Source of the DNA: JADJEK01 sp052034255
Lineage (GTDB): Bacteria > Planctomycetota > B15-G4 > JADJEK01
Direction: 5' to 3'
Assembly (NCBI GenBank): GCA_052034255.1
Contig: JBPOIU010000104.1
Coordinates: 1-64,000, forward strand
DNA: 64,000 bases
Shown: positions 8,068 to 17,141 of the stretch, piece by piece
Layout: the number at the start of each line of letters is the position of its first letter
Position numbering within the stretch: position 1 is the first letter of the stretch
Made by a program: the position numbers and the translations under genes
The notes under the pieces: generated by a model
The model's input: the letters and a program-made list of their open reading frames with translations, nothing else
What the model was told of the DNA's origin: nothing
The model's database searches: none

Positions 8068-10973
8068 GCGACGCGCGCCACGAACGCCTGTCGGATTTGT
8101 TCACGCGCGCACGCGAGATGCACGGTTCCGAGCGCTCCGCGTTCCTCGACGATGCCTGCGCGGGTGACGCCGCCCTGCGCGAGGAGCTCGACGCGATGCT
8201 CGCGTTCGACGCCGAACGTCCCGACTTCCTCGCGTCTCCCGCCGTTGCCGCGGCTGGTGCGCTGTCCGCATTCGGCACCGAATCCGCCAACGTCCTGCCG
8301 ACTCAGATCGGTCGCTATCGCGTGCTGCGCAAACTCGGTGAGGGCGGCATGGGTGTCGTCTTCGCCGCGGAGCAGGATGCGCCGAAGCGCGTCGTCGCGA
8401 TCAAGGTCCTACGCACGGCGTTCGCGTCCGACGAAGCCCTGCGTCGCTTCGCGCAAGAAGCCGAGGTTCTCGGCCGTCTGCAGCACCCGTGCATCGCGCA
8501 GGTGTACGAGGCGGGCGTCACGACCACCGCGGACGGTGCGCGCGTGCCGTTCCTCGCGATGGAATACGTCGAGGGCATGCATCTGCGCCAAGCGTTCGAA
8601 CAGGGCAAGGTGCCCTTGCGCGAACGCCTGCGAACGATCATCGAGCTCGCGACCGCGATCGACCACGCCCACCGCAAGGGCGTGATCCACCGCGATCTGA
8701 AGTCCGCGAACGTGCTGCTCTGTCCCGATGGGCGACCGCGAGTACTCGACTTCGGCATCGCGCGCGTCGTCGGCGACGACGCTGAATCGTTGCGCACGCG
8801 AACGGGGTCGATCATCGGCACACTCGAATCGATGAGTCCGGAGCAGGCCGCCGGCGCTGCCGCCGATACGCGTAGTGACGTGTACGCGCTCGGCGTGATC
8901 CTGTTCGAAGCGAGCACCGATCGGCCCCCGCGTTCGCTGCAGGGTCTGTCCCTCGCGGACGCGTTGCGGTCGATCCAGAACGACGATGCCCCGCGCCTGC
9001 GCTCCGTTTGGCCCGACGCACCGATCGACCTCGACGTCGTCGTTTCGCGCGCTCTCGAGCGGGATCCGGAGGCGCGCTACCCGACCGTCGCCGCGCTGGC
9101 GGAAGACCTGCGCCGCTTCCTGGAGGACGAGCCGATCCTCGCGCGGCCGACGTCGAACTACGAACGCGTACGCAAGTTCGTCCGCAGACATCGCTTGCCG
9201 GTCGCGTTGACGACAGCGGTGTTCGTGACGCTGGCCGCCGGCCTGATCGGCACTTGGCTCCAATGGCGCGAATCGGAACACCGACGCGAAGAAGCGGAGG
9301 CGGCACGCAGGGACGAGAAGGTGGCGCGGGACGCGGAACAAGCTGTGTCCGACTTCTTGTTGCAAGACGTGCTTCGATCGCCCGACCCGAGTCGCGACGG
9401 ACGATTCGTCCGCGTCGTCGACGTGCTCGACCGCGCAGCAAAGGATGCAGCGTCGCGATTCAAGGGCCGGCCCGAGCTCGAGGCCAGCCTGTGCGCTTCA
9501 CTGGCAGCATCGTTCCGCGCGCTCGGCATTCCCGATCGCGCGGACCTGCTCTCGGCACGCGCACTCGAGTTGTTCGAGCAAGTCTTCGGTGCCGAACACG
9601 AGCGGACGATCACGTCGATGTTCGCGCGCATCGAGCTGTTGCTCGGGCTCGACCGGCTCGCGGATGCCGAGCCGTTGCTCACGCGCGCGCGGTCGATCTG
9701 CGAGCGCCTGCGCGGTCGCGACTCCGACGCGTTCTGGACCGCCGAACACTATCGCGCCCAACTGCTCTTCCTCTCCGACCGTCTGGATGACGCGTTGGCG
9801 CTCCAGCGCGACGTGCTGGCGCAGACGATCGCCCGCCATGGCGAAAACTCCGACGCCGTGATCGGGATCCGCAACAACCTGTCCGTGATGTTGCTGCGTC
9901 GTGGTGAGTTCGACGAGGCAGAGACGCTCGCGCAACAGGTGCTCGATGCGCGTACGGCGATGTCCGGCCCCGATCATCCGGAGACGTTGTTCGCGGCACG
10001 CAACCTCGCCCAATTGCTCGAGGATCGGCGACGACTCGTGGACGCGGAGAACGTCTGGCGCGACCTGGTCACCCGTGCCGAGCGCACGTTCGGCAAGGAT
10101 CATCCGACGACGCTCGATCCGCGCCTCGGATTGGCGACGGCGACCGCGGCGCGCGGCGGGATCGAGGACGCACGGCGAGAGTTCGAAGCCGTATTGGCGA
10201 TTCGGCAGCGCCTGTACGGACCGACGAACCTCGAGACCCTGCGGGCGCTCCGCGGTGTCGTGCGCTTCGAGCTGGACTTCGGCGTTCCGGAAAGTGCGAA
10301 GCGACGCGGTGAAGAGTTGGTGGCGGCGTGGCGCGCGACGGGGCGCGGGGACGATCCCGACTTCGCGGACGCGTTGAACACGTACGGGCGCGCATGCCGC
10401 GGAGTCGACGACGTCGACGGCGCGATCGCGGCGTTCAGGGAAGCACTCACGGTGTACGAGCGCCTGTACTCCACTCCCATCCCGCCGATGGCCGTGACCT
10501 TGTTCAACCTCGGCATCACACTGCGCGATCACCGCGAGTTCGCCGCCGCGGCTTCCATGCTGCAGCGTGCACTCGACGCCGACCTGAAGCTCTACGGTGA
10601 GGGCTACACGAACGTGTTGACCAGCCGTTCCGGACTCGCACGCGCGTACCTGATGGACCAGCGGTACGAGGATGCCGAGGCCGCCGCGCGGGCGAATCTC
10701 GAACAGCGCACCACGAAGCCCGACGCCGATCCGCGATCGCTACGACGCGACCGCGCGACGCTTGGCCTCGCGCTGTTCGGACAGGCGCGCCACGAGGAAG
10801 CCTTGATCGAACTCAGTGCCGCGTACGAGGCCTACGAAGGCGCGAAGGGCGGGATGGACGCGAGCACGGTGGAATTGCGCGAAGGTCTCGCGCGAAATCT
10901 CGAGGCGCTCGGCCGGCACGAGGAAGCGGCGAGCGTCCGCGCGCACGCGAGCGCTGCGCCGCCGAAGGGGTAG
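8064..10973 (+). CDS. Membrane Ser/Thr protein kinase with C-terminal TPR repeats
   Basis: 969 residues. Residues 1-75 are a short acidic helical leader (the DUF-like segment usual for this kinase group). Residues about 84-350 are a eukaryotic-type kinase: glycine loop LGEGGMGVVF, catalytic K114 in VAIKVL, HRDLKSAN near 209-216, DFG near 229 and the activation-segment end GTLESMSPEQ. A single transmembrane helix (about 378-401, LPVALTTAVFVTLAAG) is followed by some 560 residues of helical tetratricopeptide repeats with long coiled linkers. Kinase cytoplasmic and TPR extracytoplasmic is the expected topology. It overlaps the upstream ECF sigma gene by 4 bases and probably phosphorylates or scaffolds it. 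All catalytic residues are present. Confidence 0.92.
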   Translation: MSDARHERLSDLFTRAREMHGSERSAFLDDACAGDAALREELDAMLAFDAERPDFLASPAVAAAGALSAFGTESANVLPTQIGRYRVLRKLGEGGMGVVFAAEQDAPKRVVAIKVLRTAFASDEALRRFAQEAEVLGRLQHPCIAQVYEAGVTTTADGARVPFLAMEYVEGMHLRQAFEQGKVPLRERLRTIIELATAIDHAHRKGVIHRDLKSANVLLCPDGRPRVLDFGIARVVGDDAESLRTRTGSIIGTLESMSPEQAAGAAADTRSDVYALGVILFEASTDRPPRSLQGLSLADALRSIQNDDAPRLRSVWPDAPIDLDVVVSRALERDPEARYPTVAALAEDLRRFLEDEPILARPTSNYERVRKFVRRHRLPVALTTAVFVTLAAGLIGTWLQWRESEHRREEAEAARRDEKVARDAEQAVSDFLLQDVLRSPDPSRDGRFVRVVDVLDRAAKDAASRFKGRPELEASLCASLAASFRALGIPDRADLLSARALELFEQVFGAEHERTITSMFARIELLLGLDRLADAEPLLTRARSICERLRGRDSDAFWTAEHYRAQLLFLSDRLDDALALQRDVLAQTIARHGENSDAVIGIRNNLSVMLLRRGEFDEAETLAQQVLDARTAMSGPDHPETLFAARNLAQLLEDRRRLVDAENVWRDLVTRAERTFGKDHPTTLDPRLGLATATAARGGIEDARREFEAVLAIRQRLYGPTNLETLRALRGVVRFELDFGVPESAKRRGEELVAAWRATGRGDDPDFADALNTYGRACRGVDDVDGAIAAFREALTVYERLYSTPIPPMAVTLFNLGITLRDHREFAAAASMLQRALDADLKLYGEGYTNVLTSRSGLARAYLMDQRYEDAEAAARANLEQRTTKPDADPRSLRRDRATLGLALFGQARHEEALIELSAAYEAYEGAKGGMDASTVELREGLARNLEALGRHEEAASVRAHASAAPPKG

Positions 10974-11068
10974 TCCGCGACGCGCCGACCGCGACGTGAC
11001 GCAACGGGTCGCGAGTCGCCTCTGAAGAAATTCAACGAGCCCGTAACGCTGCGCCGTGCTTCCACGTA

Positions 11069-13666
11069 GTGGTTGTCATGCTCGACCGTTCCGTCGATCG
11101 GCGCTTCGCGGATTTCGCGCGTTCCCGAGACCCTCGGGCGTTGGCCGATGTCTTCGATGTCACCGCGACCTCACTCTTGCGCGTCGCACGCCACCTCGCT
11201 CGCGATCGAAGCGAAGCCGAAGACCTGGTCCAGGCCACGTTCCTGGCGGCGATGGAGCGCGCGGCTCAGTACGACCAGCGTCGTCCGCTGATGCCATGGC
11301 TGGTCGGGATCCTGCAACACCAGGCAGCGGACGCTCGACGTAGGGCACAACGGTGCATCGACGTGGCGCGCATCCCGCCGGACAAGGCACGCGATGCCGC
11401 CGAGGAGTCCGCGACGCGCGAGTTCTTCGCGGAGCTGACGGTCGCGATCGCTCGACTCCCTGCACGTGATCGCGACGTCTTGACTCCTCACCTCGCCGGG
11501 CACACGAGCGGGGCGATCGGCCGACACCTTGGTCTGAGCGAGGGGGCCGTACGCGCGCGCATCCACCGCGGACTGCAGCGCCTCCGTCGCGCGTTGCCGC
11601 CGGGGTTCCTCGCGGGAGCATGGTTCGTCGCCGTCTCGCCGCGTGGCCTCGGGGCCGTGCGTCGGTCGATCGCGGCAGCAGGGACTGGCGCCACGGGTGT
11701 CGGTGCGGGCGCATGGGTCGGAGGACTCTCGATGTGGAAGGCAAGCGGGTTCGTGGCGGCGGCAGTCGCACTCTTGATGGCCGTGAGTTGGATCGTCGTC
11801 GAACCCGAACGCGATTCGGCGCTCGTCGCTGATTTTCGGATCGAAGGCAAGGATCCCACATCGACCGCGATCCCCGCTCAGCGGCGGGACGTTCTGACCG
11901 GTACCGAAGTCGACGTCGCATCGCTGGCGTCGCGACAGGCTGCCTCGACGGCGTCCGCTCATCTTGGGTGGGTGCGCTCGGCGCCCGAATGCGAACCCAT
12001 CGCCGGGGCGGTGGTCCGAGGCCTCGACTGGAACTCGAACGTGATCTTCGAGACCACGAGTGCACCGAATGGCTCCTTCGTCATTCCGGACGCGTTCGTC
12101 GACGAGAGCGGCCTCACCGGTTTCGTCGTGGCACAGGCATCCGGTTTCGCGCGCGGCCGCAACGCAAGCTACGCCGACGGTGCGAACGACGACGATCCGA
12201 CGTCGGTCGAGATCCGACTCGCGCCCGCCTGCTCGATCGAAGGCGTCGTGCGCTCGGAATCCGGCTCGCCGTACGTCGGTGCCCGAGTCGAGGTCTTCGA
12301 CGATCTAGCACCTTGGCTCGATCGCCCAACCTGTGTCACGGATTCACGCGGCGCGTTCCGCTTGTCCGGCTTTCGGCCAGTTGCGCCGCGGCCGCAGACG
12401 CTGCGCGTGGTCGACGCGGTCGGTCGACGACTCGCGGTCGACGAACTGCTCGTGGACCGGCCCGTTCTCTTGCACGACATCATCGTGCGCTCCGGATCGT
12501 TGCTCACCGTGGCGGTGGTCGACGCGATCGACCGCACACCGGTCGCGCAAGCAACGGTCGCCGCGCTCGGATCCGCCGACGGGATGCCGATGGTCTTCGA
12601 CGTCGATGACCTTCCTGTCGGGGCCATCGAGACGACCGACAACACCGGAGAGGTGCTCGTCGCCGACGTGTTCGGTTCGAGCATCGATGTCATCGCGAGT
12701 TCTCCGAGGCATGCCTTTGCCGCAGCCCGCGTCGAGATCCGCGCCGGTGAGTCGCATCGCGTCGAACTCGCGCTTCCACGCGCCGCGTCGATCACGGGAG
12801 TCGTCGTGGACTCCTCTGGAGTGGGAGCTCCTGGCGTCCGTGTGGACGTCGTGACCGATGTCGCTGATCCAGCGCAGATCGATCTCAGTTCCCCGATCGG
12901 TCGCGCGCGCGCGCTGCGATTCCCGGACTCCAAGATTCATCCGTTCGACGCGAGCACTCGGACTACAGCGGACGGTCGATTCGCGCTCGAGCGCGTGGCC
13001 GCGGGGACGTGGGCACGTGTGGTCGTCCAGGATCCCAGCGGCGCATCGCCCCCACGCCTGGTCGGCCCATTCGCGTTGCGACCCGGAGACGCGTGTCGCG
13101 ACCTGTGGATCCCGCTGCTCATGGCTCGTCGGGTCGAGTTCCGCGTGCTCGACGAGAACGACGCGCTCGTGACGTCCGGAGTCGTCATCGGTTCATCGGC
13201 ACTGCGTGCGTGGACTTCCCAGCCCGATTCGACCGGCACGTTCCTGCTCGAGCTCGCGTCGGCCGACGACACGCCCATCGCCGTCAGTGCCGTCGGGTTT
13301 CGTCCGGCATTCGTCGACCCGCGAGCACTCGCGAGCGGCCGCGTCGACGTAAGGCTCGTGCGGGGATCCACTCTCGAAGGGATGGTCGTCGACGCGAACG
13401 GTCGTGGTCGTGCGGGTGTGTCCGTCGTTGCGTCGACCGCTGCGACGGCGGCCGCGGACGACCGACGGCTCGCGCACTGGTTCCCGGATCGCGCGACGAC
13501 TTGGGGGACCACGACCGACGCCGACGGGAAGTTCGCGCTGCGGGAACTGCCGGCGGCCGTGGTGGACCTCGCGGTCTTCGCACCGGAAATCGGCAGTACG
13601 ACACGCTCCGCCGTCGTGGCGGACACGCGGGGACTGACGATCACGCTGCTCGACGACGCGCATTGA
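11069..13666 (+). CDS. ECF sigma factor fused to a membrane helix and carboxypeptidase-regulatory-like repeats
   Basis: Residues 1-180 are a complete ECF sigma factor: region 2 with LLRVARHLARDRSEAEDLVQATFLA and region 4 with LPARDRDVLTPHLAGHTSGAIGRHLGLSEGAVRARI. An Ala/Gly-rich linker leads to one transmembrane helix (about residues 226-246). The remaining 600 residues are at least five or six beta-sandwich repeats of the CarboxypepD_reg/Ig type, each opening with a form of (I/L)xGVVxDxxGxGxxGVxV and closing with DxxGxFxLxxL. The start is either GTG 11069 or ATG 11078. The predicted topology places the sigma domain in the cytosol and the repeat chain in the periplasm. Sigma factors with C-terminal extensions are known in planctomycetes; the ligand and mode of release are unknown. 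Confidence 0.85.
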   Translation: MVVMLDRSVDRRFADFARSRDPRALADVFDVTATSLLRVARHLARDRSEAEDLVQATFLAAMERAAQYDQRRPLMPWLVGILQHQAADARRRAQRCIDVARIPPDKARDAAEESATREFFAELTVAIARLPARDRDVLTPHLAGHTSGAIGRHLGLSEGAVRARIHRGLQRLRRALPPGFLAGAWFVAVSPRGLGAVRRSIAAAGTGATGVGAGAWVGGLSMWKASGFVAAAVALLMAVSWIVVEPERDSALVADFRIEGKDPTSTAIPAQRRDVLTGTEVDVASLASRQAASTASAHLGWVRSAPECEPIAGAVVRGLDWNSNVIFETTSAPNGSFVIPDAFVDESGLTGFVVAQASGFARGRNASYADGANDDDPTSVEIRLAPACSIEGVVRSESGSPYVGARVEVFDDLAPWLDRPTCVTDSRGAFRLSGFRPVAPRPQTLRVVDAVGRRLAVDELLVDRPVLLHDIIVRSGSLLTVAVVDAIDRTPVAQATVAALGSADGMPMVFDVDDLPVGAIETTDNTGEVLVADVFGSSIDVIASSPRHAFAAARVEIRAGESHRVELALPRAASITGVVVDSSGVGAPGVRVDVVTDVADPAQIDLSSPIGRARALRFPDSKIHPFDASTRTTADGRFALERVAAGTWARVVVQDPSGASPPRLVGPFALRPGDACRDLWIPLLMARRVEFRVLDENDALVTSGVVIGSSALRAWTSQPDSTGTFLLELASADDTPIAVSAVGFRPAFVDPRALASGRVDVRLVRGSTLEGMVVDANGRGRAGVSVVASTAATAAADDRRLAHWFPDRATTWGTTTDADGKFALRELPAAVVDLAVFAPEIGSTTRSAVVADTRGLTITLLDDAH

Positions 13667-13714
13667 TCGAGCGTGGATCCCCGGCGCGATCACGCCCCGA
13701 GCTTCCGAGCGACG

Positions 13715-14368
13715 TCACAGCCGCTCGACGACCGCCTCGGTCGGATAGCGGACCTTCGGCGCCAGGGCGTACTTGTCGTCCACCGCGCGATAGCCGGCCG
13801 CGCAGGCGCAGAGCGTGACGTAGCCTTTTGCCTCGAGTCCGAGGACAGCGTCGTAGCGCCTCGGGTCGATGCCCTCCATCGGGCAAGTGTCGACACCGAT
13901 CGCCGCTGCGGTCGTCATGAACTGACCGAGCGCGAGGTAGACCTGGCGCGCCATCCAGCCGGCCGCGTCGAAGCCTGGTTGCTGGATGAACTGCGCGATC
14001 ACGTTGCGATAGCCCTCGAACGCGGAACGCGGCGTCGCGCGGACTTCGGCCGTGCGATCGATGAAGCGGTCGACGTCGGCGACCGTCAGCGACTGAGGTC
14101 GCGCGAACACGACGTAGTGCGAGGCGTCGACGACTTGGCGCTGCTTCCACGACGCGCCGAGCAGTTCCTCGCGCAATGGTCTCGACTCGACGACGAAGAA
14201 CTTCCACAACTGCAGGCCGAACGACGACGGTGCGAGCACGAGCGATTGCTCGAGGGTCTCCCAGGCGTCGGCCGGGATACGGCGTGTCGCGTCGAACTTC
14301 TTCACGGCATACCGCCAGCGCAAGGAGTCCAGCATCGCTTGGGGAGTCAGCGTCGTCGACGTCGTCAT
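13715..14368 (-). CDS. Nitroreductase family protein (NfsB-like)
   Basis: The 217-residue product matches the FMN-dependent nitroreductase/dihydropteridine reductase group. It has RYAVKKFDATRRIP near the N-terminus (FMN contact), LAPSSFGLQLWKFFVV, a central AGWMARQVYLALGQFMTTAA helix and a C-terminal GLEAKGYVTLCACAAGYRA strand-turn. Such enzymes reduce nitroaromatics, quinones or related electrophiles with NAD(P)H. The gene lies 39 bases downstream of a TetR gene on the same strand. This mirrors nemR-nemA arrangements in which an electrophile-sensing TetR protein controls a flavin reductase. It is most likely second in a two-gene operon controlled by the operator at 15072-15087. Confidence 0.88.
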   Translation of the reverse strand: MTTSTTLTPQAMLDSLRWRYAVKKFDATRRIPADAWETLEQSLVLAPSSFGLQLWKFFVVESRPLREELLGASWKQRQVVDASHYVVFARPQSLTVADVDRFIDRTAEVRATPRSAFEGYRNVIAQFIQQPGFDAAGWMARQVYLALGQFMTTAAAIGVDTCPMEGIDPRRYDAVLGLEAKGYVTLCACAAGYRAVDDKYALAPKVRYPTEAVVERL

Positions 14369-14407
14369 GGGTTTCCTTGGTCCAGCGTGTGAAACCAGCG
14401 CCTTGGA

Positions 14408-14992
14408 TCAGGCGTGCAAGAATTCGAGTCCCGTTTCGGCGACCTGCCGCAGCTTCTGGCGCGTCGGTCCCGATTTCGACATCACATGCAGGCCGAAGAT
14501 CAGCGAGACCAAGTACGACGCAGCCTGCGCGACGTCGACTCCCTTTCTCAGCGCTCCTTGCGCCCGTGCGTGCTCGAGCGGCACGGCGAGGACTTGCTCC
14601 ATGCGGCGGACGTGCTCGCGGACGATGTCGCTCACCGCGGGGTCGTGGGGTGCGAGTTCGACCGCGGCATTGACGCAGAAGCAGCCGCGTTTGCCTTTCT
14701 GCGCGGTCGTGTTGTCGACCATCGCATGGAATAGGTCACGAATGGCGTCGAGCGGCGCAGCGGGGCGATCGAGTGCCGTGCGCAGCCGATCGATGCCGTC
14801 GTCGGCGTAGCGCGTCAGCGCCGCGATGAAGAGTTTGTGCTTGTCGCCGAATGTGCCGTACAGGCTCGCCCGTTGCACGCCCATCGCGTTCGTCAGGTCG
14901 GACAACGACGTCGCTTCGTAGCCCTTCGCCCAGAAGGCATCCATCGCGCGGCGCAATGCCTCGTCGATGTCGAATTCGCGGGGACGACCCAT
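14408..14992 (-). CDS. TetR-family transcriptional repressor
   Basis: The 194-residue protein is taken from ATG 14992 (MGRPREFDIDEALRRAMDAF), the standard TetR opening; the open frame extends 60 codons further upstream without family similarity. The helix-turn-helix is TSLSDLTNAMGVQRASLYGTFGDKHKLF. The C-terminal part contains a single Cys pair region (GCFCVNAAVELAPHD), which could serve as an electrophile or thiol sensor; this is the TetR_C_16-like arrangement of the YxaF/NemR set. It is co-oriented with the nitroreductase gene. A 7+7 palindrome overlaps its promoter, indicating autoregulation. Confidence 0.88.
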   Translation of the reverse strand: MGRPREFDIDEALRRAMDAFWAKGYEATSLSDLTNAMGVQRASLYGTFGDKHKLFIAALTRYADDGIDRLRTALDRPAAPLDAIRDLFHAMVDNTTAQKGKRGCFCVNAAVELAPHDPAVSDIVREHVRRMEQVLAVPLEHARAQGALRKGVDVAQAASYLVSLIFGLHVMSKSGPTRQKLRQVAETGLEFLHA

Positions 14993-15067
14993 CGGCACCT
15001 CGGCTCGGAGGACGGCGCGTCGAGCGAACTGTGATTCCCATCGCGCGGCTCGTCGTGGCACGCGCAG

Positions 15068-15087
15068 GTTATAGACCGGTCGGTCTA
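15068..15087 (-). promoter_or_regulatory. TetR operator overlapping the tetR -10 box
   Basis: TAGACCGGTCGGTCTA at 15072-15087 has perfect 7-base arms (TAGACCG / CGGTCTA) around a 2-base centre. This TAGACC...GGTCTA pattern is characteristic of operators bound by NemR/YxaF-type TetR proteins. On the minus strand a -10-like TATAAC (15073-15068) overlaps one end of it, 75-80 bases before the tetR ATG. The adjacent TetR gene is the obvious ligand-responsive repressor for this site. The divergent parC start is about 130 bases away and might also be affected. Confidence 0.7.
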
Positions 15088-15216
15088 GAACGCAGGTGGT
15101 GCGATTCGGACTCGTCGTACGGCGGCGGAGGCCGTGAGTGAATCCCCCGCGATTCGCGGCCGTGCTCGGCATGACAGAAGATCGAACCGTCGTTTAGAGT
15201 CCGCGCCCCCACCGCG

Positions 15217-17130
15217 ATGGCACTCCTCGACCCGCTCCTTAGACGCCACTTCATCCGGTACGCCAGCTACGTCGTGCTGGAGCGTGCGATTCCCGATTTG
15301 CGCGACGGCCTGAAGCCCGTACAGCGCCGCATCCTGCACACGCTCTGGTCCATGGACGATGGTCGCTTCCACAAGGTCGCGAACGTCATCGGCGAGACGA
15401 TGAAGCTGCATCCTCATGGGGACGCGGCCATCGGCGACGCCCTGGTCGTGCTCGCGAACCGCGGATTCCTGATCGAGCGGCAGGGCAACTTCGGCAATCC
15501 ACTGACGGGTCATGGCGCCGCAGCGCCGCGCTACATCGAGTGTCGCCTGACGCCGTTCGCGCGCGAGCATCTGTTCGCGAAGCACCTGACGCGTTTCCAA
15601 CCGTCCTACGACGGGCGTGGCGAGGAACCCGTCGTGCTGCCGGTGCGCCTGCCGTTGTTGTTGATGCTCGGCGCCGACGGCATCGCGGTCGGCATGAACA
15701 CACGGATCCTGCCGCACAATCCGTGCGAGCTCATCGAAGCCCAGATCGGACTGCTGCAAGGCAAGCCGCCGCGCGTCGTGCCGGACTTCCCGTCCGGCGG
15801 ATGGATGGACGCCAGCGGATACGACGATGGTCGCGGCTCGGTTGTGGTCCGTGCGTGGATCGAGCGACAGGGGGATCACGCGCTGGTGATCCGCGAAATC
15901 CCTCACGGCACGACGACCGAGAGCGTCGTCGATTCGATCGTTCAGGCCGCGAGCGACGGCAAGTTGAAGATCCGCGGCATCGACGACTTCACGACCGAGC
16001 AGTGCGAGATCGTCGTGAGGCTGCACGACGGGGCCGACGCGAACAGCGTCATGCAGCAGCTCTACGCGCACACGCAGTGTCAGCAGGCGATCGCCTCGTC
16101 GATCCTCGCGATCGTCGACGGCAAGCCGCTCGACCTCACCGTGACGATGGCGTTGGCGTTCCTGACCGACCAGCTGCTCGACCTGCTGCGTCGCGACCTC
16201 GAGCATCAGATCGGGACGTTGACCGATGAGCACCATTGGCTGACGTTGGAGCGGTTGTTCATCGAACATCGCGTTTATCGCCGGCTCGAGGACGCGGAGA
16301 CGAACGACGCGGTACGGCACGAGGTGCGCGCGGGTCTGCGCCCGTTCGAGCCGTTCTTCGTCCGGCCGCTCGACGAACGCGACGTCGACCACTTGCTGAG
16401 CCTGCACATCCGGCGCATCTCGTTGTTCGATCTCGAGAAGAGCCACCGCGACGAAGAGCGCATCGTGAAGGCGATCGCCGCGACGAAGCGCAAGCTCGAG
16501 CAGCTGCGTGCGACGGCGATCCGCTATCTGCGTGGTGTCCTCGACGAGTTCGAAGCGCAATGGCCGCGGCGTACGCGCCTCACGACGATCGTCGACGTCG
16601 ACAAGGGCGAAGCCACCCACAAGGGTCTGACGATGGCGTTCGATCCGGAGTCGGGCTTCTTCGGCACGAAGATCCGCACCGAGCATCACAAGACGCGCGT
16701 GAGCCCCTACGACCGCGTGCTGGTGATCGGGGACGACACCTCGTTCGTCGTGACCGGCCCCGTCGAGCGCGTACTGTTGCGCCGACCCATTCTGCACCTG
16801 TGCGTGCTACCACCGGGCAAGGAGTATTCCTTCACGGTCGTCTATCGCGACTTGGTCGGCGTGGCGTATGCGAAGCGCATTCGGATCGCGAAGTCGGCGC
16901 GTTCCGCCCAGGGCCGAGCTCTGCCCGACGGAGTCGAGCGCTTCGAGTTCTGGACGCTCGAGGAGCGTCCGGGACGCGTGCATCTCGAGTTCGTCGTGCA
17001 GCCATGGCAGGTCGTCAAAGAGGGCAAGTACTCGCTGAACGACTTGCCACCGACCGCGGCGGGAGACAAAGGCATCCGCTTGGCTCCGTGGCCCGTCGCG
17101 AAGATCGTGCGCCTGCCCGACGCCGAGTGA
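15217..17130 (+). CDS. parC: Compact type IIA topoisomerase A subunit (ParC/GyrA-like)
   Basis: 637 residues. The N-terminal breakage-reunion domain is clear: YASYVVLERAIPDLRDGLKPVQRRIL, then LHPHGDAAIGDALV, and the active-site tyrosine Y106 in GAAAPRYIECRL. Coiled-coil and tower regions run to about residue 480. The C-terminal 150 residues are short and do not show six beta-pinwheel blades or a GyrA box, so it is more like the compact ParC of Chlamydiae and Bacteroidetes than GyrA (about 800-900 residues). No parE is adjacent, though gyrB is 36 kb away in this window. It could pair with an unlinked ParE. Confidence 0.82.
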   Translation: MALLDPLLRRHFIRYASYVVLERAIPDLRDGLKPVQRRILHTLWSMDDGRFHKVANVIGETMKLHPHGDAAIGDALVVLANRGFLIERQGNFGNPLTGHGAAAPRYIECRLTPFAREHLFAKHLTRFQPSYDGRGEEPVVLPVRLPLLLMLGADGIAVGMNTRILPHNPCELIEAQIGLLQGKPPRVVPDFPSGGWMDASGYDDGRGSVVVRAWIERQGDHALVIREIPHGTTTESVVDSIVQAASDGKLKIRGIDDFTTEQCEIVVRLHDGADANSVMQQLYAHTQCQQAIASSILAIVDGKPLDLTVTMALAFLTDQLLDLLRRDLEHQIGTLTDEHHWLTLERLFIEHRVYRRLEDAETNDAVRHEVRAGLRPFEPFFVRPLDERDVDHLLSLHIRRISLFDLEKSHRDEERIVKAIAATKRKLEQLRATAIRYLRGVLDEFEAQWPRRTRLTTIVDVDKGEATHKGLTMAFDPESGFFGTKIRTEHHKTRVSPYDRVLVIGDDTSFVVTGPVERVLLRRPILHLCVLPPGKEYSFTVVYRDLVGVAYAKRIRIAKSARSAQGRALPDGVERFEFWTLEERPGRVHLEFVVQPWQVVKEGKYSLNDLPPTAAGDKGIRLAPWPVAKIVRLPDAE

Positions 17131-17141
17131 CGGGGCGTGCG

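Noticed and set aside
15085..16797. 570-codon minus-strand frame opposite parC
   Set aside because: Antisense to a well-supported topoisomerase gene and rich in repeated dipeptides typical of shadows.
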